Part shown: positions 15,355 through 22,483 of the stretch, in pieces
Layout: the number at the start of each line of letters is the position of its first letter
How positions within the stretch are numbered: the first letter of the stretch is position 1
Assembly (NCBI GenBank): GCA_900770285.1
Contig: CAAGJO010000003.1
Coordinates: 1-64,000 of the forward strand
Direction of reading: 5' to 3'
Source: Oscillospiraceae bacterium
GTDB taxonomy: Bacteria; Bacillota; Clostridia; Oscillospirales; Ruminococcaceae
Length of the DNA: 64,000 bases
Notes under the pieces: generated by a model
Databases searched by the model: none
The model's input: the letters and a program-made list of their open reading frames with translations, nothing else
What the model was told of the DNA's origin: nothing
Position numbers and translations under genes: made by a program

Positions 15355-16224
15355 ATGGAAAGCTTAGAGCAAATATCCAATTCGCTGCGTTCAAGAGTGC
15401 TTATTGATGCGCTTCCTTATATTCAGAAATATCATAATAAAATTGTTGTTATAAAATACGGCGGAAATGCTATGAAAAATGAAGAGCTTAAAGAGGCGGT
15501 TATGACTGACATTGTGCTGTTAAGTGAGGTTGGCATAAAGGTTGTGCTCGTTCATGGCGGAGGCCCGGATATCAACAAAATGCTTGATAGAGTGGGAATT
15601 GAAAGCAAGTTTATCGGCGGACTAAGATATACTGATGAAGATACCATTGATATTGTTAAAATGGTGCTTTGCGGAAAGGTTAACAAAGAGCTTGTTTCTG
15701 CTTTGCAGCTGCACGGCGGAAAAGCTCTCGGGCTTTGCGGCTGTGACGGCGAGCTGATTATTGCAAACAAGCTGGAGGGCGACATCGACCTTGGATATGT
15801 AGGTGAGATAAAACGCATAACAACTAAACCAATTATCGATGCCTTAAACAATGGTTACATTCCTGTTATTGCAACAGTTGGTACATCAGAAAATGGTCAG
15901 GCATATAATATAAATGCTGATACTGCAGCGGCAAGAATTGCATCATGTCTCAGAGCTGAAAATCTTGTGCTTATGACAGATATTGCAGGACTTATGCTTG
16001 ACAAGGACGATGAAAGCACGCTTATCCCATCAGTTCAGGTAAGTGAAGTTCCATATATGAAAAAGTCGGGAATTATCAGCGGCGGAATGATTCCGAAAAT
16101 CGAGTGCTGTGTTGAAGCTGTTAGACGTGGAGTTAAAAGAACCTGTATTATTGACGGCAGAGTACCTCATTCAATTTTAATCGAATTGCTTTCTAATGAA
16201 GGTATCGGAACACAGTTTGTTTAA
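15355..16224 (+). CDS. argB: acetylglutamate kinase
   Basis: It phosphorylates N-acetylglutamate with ATP. I choose the ATG at 15355 (MESLEQISNS) because AAAAGGG lies nine bases before it; an in-frame ATG at 15346 is too close to that site. Motifs of the amino acid kinase family are VVIKYGGNAM near residue 27, LVHGGGPDINKML, and LVLMTDIAGLMLDKDD, with SGGMIPKIE near the end. The N-terminal helix (residues 1-20) resembles that of hexameric, arginine-inhibited enzymes. The end overlaps the next open frame by 29 bases. Confidence 0.95.
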   Translation: MESLEQISNSLRSRVLIDALPYIQKYHNKIVVIKYGGNAMKNEELKEAVMTDIVLLSEVGIKVVLVHGGGPDINKMLDRVGIESKFIGGLRYTDEDTIDIVKMVLCGKVNKELVSALQLHGGKALGLCGCDGELIIANKLEGDIDLGYVGEIKRITTKPIIDALNNGYIPVIATVGTSENGQAYNINADTAAARIASCLRAENLVLMTDIAGLMLDKDDESTLIPSVQVSEVPYMKKSGIISGGMIPKIECCVEAVRRGVKRTCIIDGRVPHSILIELLSNEGIGTQFV

Positions 16225-16678
16225 ATTTATAATAGGAGAGAAATCACGTGGATTGTATTTTGGCAAAAGAGTTGCACTTTCTGCTTTATTATTAGCAGTT
16301 GCAACGGTTTTGTCAATTATATTCCTGAACTGGCAAATTTCCTTATTTTGCGGATTGCTTATGATAGCTTTTCCGTTAGCTTTGATTCTAAGAAGAAAAT
16401 CGGCGGTAAATAAGGCTTATGAATCACAAAAAGACAAAATTATTAATCATGAACGCAAATATGAATTTTTTGATGATGCGTTTCATATTACTACCGATTA
16501 TTCACAAACCGAAATTAAATACAGCACAGTTGCCAAACTTATCAACAGTACAGATTATTTGATTTTTGTGGACAGTGGACTTATGTATTTTATGAAGAAG
16601 TCGGGTTTTATAAAAGGAAATGCTGAAGGTTTTCTTAAATTCATAGAAGGTAAAAACATAAATATCAAAACAGTTTAA
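16196..16678 (+). CDS. YcxB-like membrane protein
   Basis: Two transmembrane helices lie near residues 26-45 and 47-65, followed by a cytoplasmic beta domain (FDDAFHITTDYSQTEIKYSTVAKLINS, then LIFVDSGLMYFMKKSGF). This layout matches the YcxB-like C-terminal protein family of unknown function. The start is uncertain. The ATG at 16196 overlaps argB and lacks a clear ribosome binding site, while a TTG at 16253 follows AGGAG by 14 bases. It lies between argB and argD and is probably co-transcribed. Confidence 0.7.
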   Translation: MKVSEHSLFKFIIGEKSRGLYFGKRVALSALLLAVATVLSIIFLNWQISLFCGLLMIAFPLALILRRKSAVNKAYESQKDKIINHERKYEFFDDAFHITTDYSQTEIKYSTVAKLINSTDYLIFVDSGLMYFMKKSGFIKGNAEGFLKFIEGKNINIKTV

Positions 16679-16698
16679 TAAATATATAGGAGCATTAA

Positions 16699-17883
16699 AT
16701 GAGTACAATAGAAGAATTTAATAAATATGTCATGGGAACATACGGCAGGCTTGACCTTGTTCTTGACAGCGGTGAAGGACGTATTGCTACTGATGAAAAC
16801 GGGAATAAGTATATAGACTTTGGCTCAGGAATTGGTACAAACAGTCTTGGCTATTGTGACAATGAGTGGGTCGAGGCGGTTTGCAGTCAGGTAAAGTCTA
16901 TTCAGCATACGTCGAATTATTACTATACAAAAGTTCAGGCTGCATTTGCCAAAAAGTTATGTGAAAGCACTGGCTACAGCAAAGTCTTTTTTGGGAATTC
17001 AGGTGCAGAGGCAAATGAATGTGCAATAAAAATTGCAAGAAAATACAGTTTTGATAAATACGGAAAGGGCAGAAGCATTATACTGACCTTAACAAACAGC
17101 TTTCATGGAAGAACAATAGCAACTCTTTCCGCAACAGGACAAGATGTTTTTCATAATTACTTTTTCCCGTTTGTTGAGGACTTTGTCAATGTAAAAACAA
17201 ATGATATTAAGGATTTAAAAGAAAAGTTAAAGGAATATGACGGCAAGGTTTGCGCAGTTATGTTTGAATTTGTTCAGGGTGAAGGCGGAGTAATAAAGCT
17301 GGATGATGAGTTTGTCGATGAGATTTTTAATGAATGTGAAAAGCGGGATATTCTCACTATCGGCGATGAGGTACAGACCGGCGTAGGAAGAACAGGAAAA
17401 CTTCTTGCAGGTGAAAATTTCGGTAAAAAGCCGAATATCACAACCTTAGCTAAGGGACTGGCAGGGGGACTTCCTATTTGTGCGTGTCTTGCTGATGAAA
17501 AGTGCAGTGAAGTTTTAGTTAAAGGCACACACGGTTCGACCTTCGGTGGTAATCCTATATGCTGTGCCGGCGGAAAAATCGTACTTGATAAGGTTACCGG
17601 AAAAGGCTTTTTGGAAGAAGTTTCAGATAAGGCTGATTATTTCAGAAAAAAGCTTGAAGAAATCCACGAGGTTGAGGGTGTAGACGGACTTGGACTTATG
17701 ATTGGTGTTCGTTTGAAAAGCAAGAAAGCAGGAGAAGTTTTGCAGAAATGCTTTGAAAACGGACTGCTGATATTGACGGCAAAGGATAAGCTGAGATTCC
17801 TGCCGCCGCTTAATATATCTTATGATGAAATTGACAGGGGAATTGAAATTCTTAAAAAAGTATTAGAAGAGAAAGGTGATTGA
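16699..17883 (+). CDS. argD: acetylornithine aminotransferase
   Basis: It transaminates N-acetylglutamate semialdehyde with glutamate to N-acetylornithine, using PLP. The class III aminotransferase features are NSGAEANECAIKIARKY, the signature leading to ITTLAKGLAGGLPI with the PLP-binding Lys near residue 252, and HGSTFGGNPICCAGG. The 394 residues are typical. GGAGC precedes the ATG at 16699. The stop codon lies three bases before the argF start. Confidence 0.95.
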   Translation: MSTIEEFNKYVMGTYGRLDLVLDSGEGRIATDENGNKYIDFGSGIGTNSLGYCDNEWVEAVCSQVKSIQHTSNYYYTKVQAAFAKKLCESTGYSKVFFGNSGAEANECAIKIARKYSFDKYGKGRSIILTLTNSFHGRTIATLSATGQDVFHNYFFPFVEDFVNVKTNDIKDLKEKLKEYDGKVCAVMFEFVQGEGGVIKLDDEFVDEIFNECEKRDILTIGDEVQTGVGRTGKLLAGENFGKKPNITTLAKGLAGGLPICACLADEKCSEVLVKGTHGSTFGGNPICCAGGKIVLDKVTGKGFLEEVSDKADYFRKKLEEIHEVEGVDGLGLMIGVRLKSKKAGEVLQKCFENGLLILTAKDKLRFLPPLNISYDEIDRGIEILKKVLEEKGD

Positions 17884-17885
17884 AC

Positions 17886-18797
17886 ATGAAGAATTTATTG
17901 AAATTATTGGATTTATCAAAAGAAGAAATTATTGATATTTTAAACCTTGCAGACCAGCTTAAATATGAAAATAAGAATGGTATTGAGCATCATATTTTAA
18001 AGGGAAAAACTCTCGGTATGATTTTCCAGAAATCTTCAACTCGTACCCGTGTTTCATTTGAAACCGGTATGTATCAGCTTGGCGGTCAGGCGCTGTTCCT
18101 TTCTAACCGTGACCTGCAGATTGGCAGAGGCGAGGATATTCGTGATACTGCACGAGTTCTTTCACGTTATCTGGACGGAATTATGATTCGTACATTTGAG
18201 CAGAAGGAAGTTGAAGATTTAGTTGAATACGGTTCAATTCCTGTAATAAATGGCTTGACAGACCTTTGCCACCCATGTCAGGTTCTTGCCGACCTTATGA
18301 CTATTCGTGAATTTAAAGGTACATTTGACGGTTTGAAGATGTGTTACATAGGCGATGGAAACAACATGGCAAATTCGCTTATTGTAGGCGGATTAAAGGT
18401 TGGAATGGAAGTTGCCGTAGCTTGTCCGAAGGATTATCAGCCTGATGATGAAGTACTGAAATTTACCAAGCAGTATGGCGATAAGTTCTCAATGACAGAT
18501 GTTCCTCTTGAAGCAGCAAAGGACTGTGATGTTTTATTCACAGATGTATGGACATCTATGGGTGAAGAGGCTGAAACAGAAAAAAGAAAGATTGCTTTCA
18601 AGGGATATCAGATCAATGACGAGATTATGTCTGTTGCAAAGCCTGACGCTATGGTTCAGCATTGTCTGCCTGCTCATCGTGAAGAAGAAATTACTGAAAA
18701 GGTGTTTGAGGCTCATGCAACAGAAATTTTTGAAGAGGCTGAAAACCGACTTCATGCTCAGAAAGCCGTTATGGTAAAGGTTATGGCGGATAAATAA
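17886..18797 (+). CDS. argF: ornithine carbamoyltransferase
   Basis: It makes citrulline from ornithine and carbamoyl phosphate. The ATG at 17886 (MKNLLKLLDLSKEE) follows AAAGGTG; the TTG six bases earlier is unlikely. The carbamoyl phosphate site is KSSTRTRVSFE near residue 50, HPCQVLADLMT is the HPxQ loop, and VQHCLPAHREEEI carries the catalytic Cys with HCLPA. The 303 residues match OTC. It is the last arg gene, and a strong terminator follows at 18808-18840. carA and carB are not in the window. Confidence 0.96.
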   Translation: MKNLLKLLDLSKEEIIDILNLADQLKYENKNGIEHHILKGKTLGMIFQKSSTRTRVSFETGMYQLGGQALFLSNRDLQIGRGEDIRDTARVLSRYLDGIMIRTFEQKEVEDLVEYGSIPVINGLTDLCHPCQVLADLMTIREFKGTFDGLKMCYIGDGNNMANSLIVGGLKVGMEVAVACPKDYQPDDEVLKFTKQYGDKFSMTDVPLEAAKDCDVLFTDVWTSMGEEAETEKRKIAFKGYQINDEIMSVAKPDAMVQHCLPAHREEEITEKVFEAHATEIFEEAENRLHAQKAVMVKVMADK

Positions 18798-18807
18798 GGG
18801 AATTATG

Positions 18808-18840
18808 GAGGAAGCTCGTTTATCGGGCTTTCTCTTTTTA
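18808..18840 (+). terminator. terminator of the arginine cluster
   Basis: An 11-bp stem with G-U pairs (18808-18818 and 18824-18834), a TTTAT loop and a T5 tract follow argF directly. Confidence 0.85.
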
Positions 18841-18910
18841 ATAGGATAAATAAAAAATGTATAAAGAGTGAACAAAGATGATATTAAAAGTAAAAAAGTT
18901 GTAATTTCAC

Positions 18911-18939
18911 TTGATAAAAGGTTGAAAAAATAGTATAAT
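18911..18939 (+). promoter_or_regulatory. promoter of the biotin carboxyltransferase operon
   Basis: TTGATA (18911-18916) and TATAAT (18934-18939) with a 17-base spacer, about 64 bases before the first start codon. Confidence 0.75.
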
Positions 18940-19002
18940 TTTATTTGTATAGGTATGTAGGTTATGACATATCATTCAAGTTTATTGATAGGAGGAAACT
19001 GT

Positions 19003-20385
19003 ATGTCTGATTCTATTACAAATCTTGCTGAACTGAAGCAAAAAGCTGAGGTTCAATCCGCTGCAAGAACTCGTTTGACATATTTGTTTGATGAAGGTAT
19101 ATTTACAGAGCTTGATCCTTATGTAACTTCAGGTTCCGATCTGAGTGGAGTTATTACTGCTTTTGGTTATGCTGACGGCAATCCTGTATATGCTTTTTCG
19201 CAAGACATTAACGTTAAAAGCGGTGCTTTAACTGAAGCTCAGACAAAGAAAATTATTAAAATATATGATCTCGCTGCAAAGACGGGTATCCCTGTTGTAG
19301 GAATTTATGATTCCTTTGGAGCTGATCTTTCCAATGACTGTAAGGCTCTTAATTCTTACGGTGAACTTTTAATGTGGACTTCAAATCTTTCAGGAGTTGT
19401 TCCGCAGATTTCCATTGTTGCCGGCACTTGTGCAGGTACATCTGCAATGTTGGCAGAATCTGCTGACTTTGTGATTATGACTAAGGACGCAGAGCTTTAC
19501 ATCGCACCAAACAGCAACGTTAAGAACTCAGCTGAAAATGCTGCCAAGAACGGTACTGCTGCTTTGGTAGCAGAAGATGATGAAAAAGCTGTTGAGGCTG
19601 CTAAGAATATTTTGGCAAAGCTTCCTCAGAACAACCTTTCACCAGTTCCGATGTATGAGTTTGAAGCATCTGACGCTGCTTTCGGTTCTGATGCTGAGGC
19701 ACAGGTTAAAGCACTTTGCGACGCAGAAAGCGTTATCGAGCTTTCTGCAGGATTCGGTAAAGCTGCTTACACAGCTCTTGGTTCAATCGGCGGTGCTGCA
19801 GTAGGTATTGCAGCAACAAACAAGACTGCTGATAAGCTTGCGGCTGATGACTGCACAAAGATTGCAAGATTCGTAAGATTGTGTGATGCTTTTGCGATTC
19901 CCGTTATTACATTGGTTGATACAGAAGGCTTTAAGGCAGATGATGATACAGAAGCTGCCGGAGCTGTAAGACAGATGACAAAGCTTGCACATGCATATGC
20001 AGAGGCTACTACTATTAAAATCTCTGTTGTAACAGGCAAGGCTTATGGACCTGCATTTATTGCTCTTGCAGGAAGAGGTTCAAATGCAGATTTGGTTTAT
20101 GCAACAGAAAGTGCAGTAATTTCTGCATTAAATCCTGTTACTGCTGTTGAATTCCTTGAGCATGACGAACTTAAGAATGCTAAAGATCTTACTGCTGACA
20201 GAAAAGCTCTTGCAGACAAGTTTGCAAAGGAAAATGCAAGTGCTGCAAATGCTGCTGCCAACGGAATTGTAGACAGTGTAATTGACAGCACAACTGTTCG
20301 TGATACAATAGTTAATTCAATTGAAATTATGGCAGGCAAGCGTATTTCAAGACTGCCTAAGAAGCATAGCAACATTCAGTTGTAA
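19003..20385 (+). CDS. acyl-CoA carboxyltransferase subunit (12S transcarboxylase-like)
   Basis: The ATG at 19003 (MSDSITNLAEL) follows ATAGGAGG; an earlier in-frame ATG has no ribosome binding site. The 460 residues form two crotonase-fold halves. The N half has AFGYADGNPVYAFSQDINVKSGAL, and GTCAGTSAMLAESADFVIM contains a likely oxyanion hole. The C half has IPVITLVDTEGF and the second glycine pair near GKAYGPAFIALAGRG. This is the acyl-CoA carboxyltransferase beta family (methylmalonyl/propionyl-CoA), somewhat shorter than the roughly 510-residue norm and rich in alanine. With the BCCP and pyruvate-type subunit downstream it fits the 12S part of a transcarboxylase. Confidence 0.85.
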   Translation: MSDSITNLAELKQKAEVQSAARTRLTYLFDEGIFTELDPYVTSGSDLSGVITAFGYADGNPVYAFSQDINVKSGALTEAQTKKIIKIYDLAAKTGIPVVGIYDSFGADLSNDCKALNSYGELLMWTSNLSGVVPQISIVAGTCAGTSAMLAESADFVIMTKDAELYIAPNSNVKNSAENAAKNGTAALVAEDDEKAVEAAKNILAKLPQNNLSPVPMYEFEASDAAFGSDAEAQVKALCDAESVIELSAGFGKAAYTALGSIGGAAVGIAATNKTADKLAADDCTKIARFVRLCDAFAIPVITLVDTEGFKADDDTEAAGAVRQMTKLAHAYAEATTIKISVVTGKAYGPAFIALAGRGSNADLVYATESAVISALNPVTAVEFLEHDELKNAKDLTADRKALADKFAKENASAANAAANGIVDSVIDSTTVRDTIVNSIEIMAGKRISRLPKKHSNIQL

Positions 20386-20412
20386 TAATTTTATAATAAG
20401 GTGGTAAATATT

Positions 20413-20775
20413 ATGAAAAGATATAACATTACTGTAAATGGAAAAGCTTATGATGTAGCTGTTGAAGAAATGGGCGCTGACAGCACAACCGCTCCTGTAG
20501 CTGCTGCTCCTGCCGCTGCACCAAAGGCAGCACCTGCTCCTGCTGCAGCCCCTGTTGCAGACGGAACAAAGGTTACAGCTCCAATGCCTGGAACAATTCT
20601 TGATATCAAGGTTGCTGTTGGCGATACTGTTAAGGCTGGTCAGGCTATTGTAGTTCTTGAGGCTATGAAGATGGAAAATGACGTTAATGCTCCTTGCGAT
20701 GGTAAGGTGCTCAGCATTAATACAACAAAGGGTTCAGCTGTTGAAACCGGTGCTGTACTTGCAGTAATCGGCTAA
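20413..20775 (+). CDS. biotin carboxyl carrier protein (1.3S-like)
   Basis: The 120-residue carrier starts at the ATG at 20413 (MKRYNITVNGKAYDV) after AAGGTGG. It has a short N-terminal beta segment, an Ala/Pro-rich flexible linker (about residues 30-55) and a biotinyl domain with the EAMKMEN motif, where the Lys is biotinylated. This architecture matches the 1.3S subunit of transcarboxylase and the carrier parts of decarboxylase gamma/alpha subunits. It would shuttle CO2 between the flanking carboxyltransferases. Confidence 0.92.
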   Translation: MKRYNITVNGKAYDVAVEEMGADSTTAPVAAAPAAAPKAAPAPAAAPVADGTKVTAPMPGTILDIKVAVGDTVKAGQAIVVLEAMKMENDVNAPCDGKVLSINTTKGSAVETGAVLAVIG

Positions 20776-20815
20776 TATTTCGCATAGCTTTTTGCTTTTG
20801 AAAGGAATGAAATAA

Positions 20816-22213
20816 ATGTCAAAGCTTAAAATTACAGAAACGGTTCTTCGTGATGCACATCAGTCTTTGATTGCAACAAGAATGTCAATGGATGAAATGA
20901 AGCCGATCCTTTCGGAAATGGATAAAATCGGATTTTATTCCTGCGAGGTATGGGGCGGTGCAACATTCGATTCCTGCATAAGATTTTTAAATGAAGATCC
21001 ATGGGAAAGACTTCGTACAATAAGAAAAGAAATGCCTAATACAAAGCTTCAGATGCTTTTCAGAGGACAGAATATGCTTGGATATCGTCATTATGCAGAC
21101 GATCTGGTTGAATATTTTGTTCAGAAGTCTATTGCCAACGGTATTGATATAATCAGAATTTTTGACGCACTTAATGATATCAGAAACCTTGAAACCGCTA
21201 TTAAAGCTGCAAATAAGGAAAAAGGTCATGCACAGGTTGCAATTTCATATACACTCGGTGAAGTTTTCACTCATGAGTATTATATGAATTATGCAAAACA
21301 GATTGAAGAGGCAGGTGCTGATTCTATTTGTATTAAGGATATGGCTGCATTGCTCACACCATATGAAGCTGCATCATTGGTTAAGGATATTAAATCAGTT
21401 GTCAAGATTCCTGTACAGCTACATACTCATTATACATCAGGCCTTGCCTCAATGTGTATTATTAAAGCTGTAGAGGCAGGCGTTGACGCTGTTGATACAG
21501 CTATGTCGCCTCTTGCTCTTGGAACATCACATGCTCCTACAGAATCCATTGTCGCAACATTCAAGGATACTCCATATGATACAGGTCTTGATCTTGTTAA
21601 GCTCAATGAAATCAGAGATTACTTTATGACATTGCGCAAAAAGTATATTGATAACGGTCTTCTTGATCCTTCAATGCTTGCAACAAATACAAATGCACTT
21701 CTTTATCAGGTGCCAGGCGGAATGCTTTCAAACTTGCTTTCACAGTTAAAGCAGGCAGGAAAGGCTGATCAGCTTGAAGATGTTCTTAAAGAAGTTCCAA
21801 AGGTTCGTAAAGATTCCGGATATCCTCCTCTTGTTACTCCAACATCACAGATTGTTGGTACACAGGCTGTATTCAATGTAATTATGGGCGAGAGATACAA
21901 GACAGTTACAAAAGAATTCAAGGGACTTGTTAAGGGTGAATACGGTAAAACACCTGTTCCTATTGACCCTGAATTCCAGAAGAAAATTCTTGGTGACGAA
22001 AAGCCTATTACTTGCCGTCCTGCTGATTTGCTTGAGCCTGAACTTGAGCAAATGAAGAAGGAATGTGCGGAATGGACAGAGCAGGAAGAAGATGTTCTTA
22101 CTTATGCAATGTTCCCAAAGGTTGCACCTAAGTTCTTTAAACAGAGAAGAGATAAACTCTACGGAGTTGACGGAGCTCACTCTGATGCTGAAAACAAGGT
22201 TCATCCTGTATAA
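20816..22213 (+). CDS. pyruvate/oxaloacetate carboxyltransferase subunit (5S-like)
   Basis: This 465-residue TIM-barrel protein has the HMGL-like start TETVLRDAHQSLIATRM, with RDAHQS binding metal and substrate. It also has EVWGGATFDSCIRFLNEDPW, MLFRGQNMLGYRHY, the metal-biotin Lys in SICIKDMAALLTPYEA, and VQLHTHYTSGLA with the metal-binding HxH. The C-terminal PYC/OAD domain runs from about residue 300, ending in PKVAPKFFKQR. No biotinyl domain is attached; the carrier is separate. It exchanges carboxyl groups between oxaloacetate/pyruvate and biotin. AAAGGAATG precedes the ATG. Confidence 0.92.
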   Translation: MSKLKITETVLRDAHQSLIATRMSMDEMKPILSEMDKIGFYSCEVWGGATFDSCIRFLNEDPWERLRTIRKEMPNTKLQMLFRGQNMLGYRHYADDLVEYFVQKSIANGIDIIRIFDALNDIRNLETAIKAANKEKGHAQVAISYTLGEVFTHEYYMNYAKQIEEAGADSICIKDMAALLTPYEAASLVKDIKSVVKIPVQLHTHYTSGLASMCIIKAVEAGVDAVDTAMSPLALGTSHAPTESIVATFKDTPYDTGLDLVKLNEIRDYFMTLRKKYIDNGLLDPSMLATNTNALLYQVPGGMLSNLLSQLKQAGKADQLEDVLKEVPKVRKDSGYPPLVTPTSQIVGTQAVFNVIMGERYKTVTKEFKGLVKGEYGKTPVPIDPEFQKKILGDEKPITCRPADLLEPELEQMKKECAEWTEQEEDVLTYAMFPKVAPKFFKQRRDKLYGVDGAHSDAENKVHPV

Positions 22214-22226
22214 ATATTAATAATAT

Positions 22227-22261
22227 AACTCCTCTTATGAAAACCATAAGGGGAGTTTTTG
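22227..22261 (+). terminator. terminator of the biotin carboxyltransferase operon
   Basis: A 13-bp stem (22227-22239 and 22245-22257, one G-U pair) with loop AAAAC is followed by TTTTTGG. Confidence 0.85.
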
Positions 22262-22483
22262 GCTGTGTATGCGCCGTCCGCGGCAGGGGTGTGCCTATTA
22301 TAACTTTGTTAATAAACAGAATATTGTTTTACGGCGGAAACTTTGTACAGATATCAGAAAACTTATATTGTTTTCTTTGTTACGTCGACGCACAGAACTT
22401 GATATTTGAACAAATAATAAAACCTGTGTCGTGGGAGCAAAGATAATGTAACGGTCAAATGGTCACGTATTCTGCCATCCGCA
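22262..22483. other. unexplained intergenic stretch with a GC-rich core
   Basis: About 220 bases between the terminator and the end of the Ca2+-ATPase gene contain no convincing gene. A GC-rich block (22271-22295, including GCCGTCCGCGGC) stands out against the AT-rich surroundings, and a direct repeat GGTCA-AAT-GGTCA lies near 22453-22465. It may be a dispersed intergenic repeat or a decayed gene. Confidence 0.35.

Noticed and set aside
19003..22213. Sodium-pumping oxaloacetate or methylmalonyl-CoA decarboxylase
   Set aside because: There is no membrane beta subunit or small gamma/delta membrane subunit in the operon; a transcarboxylase fits better.
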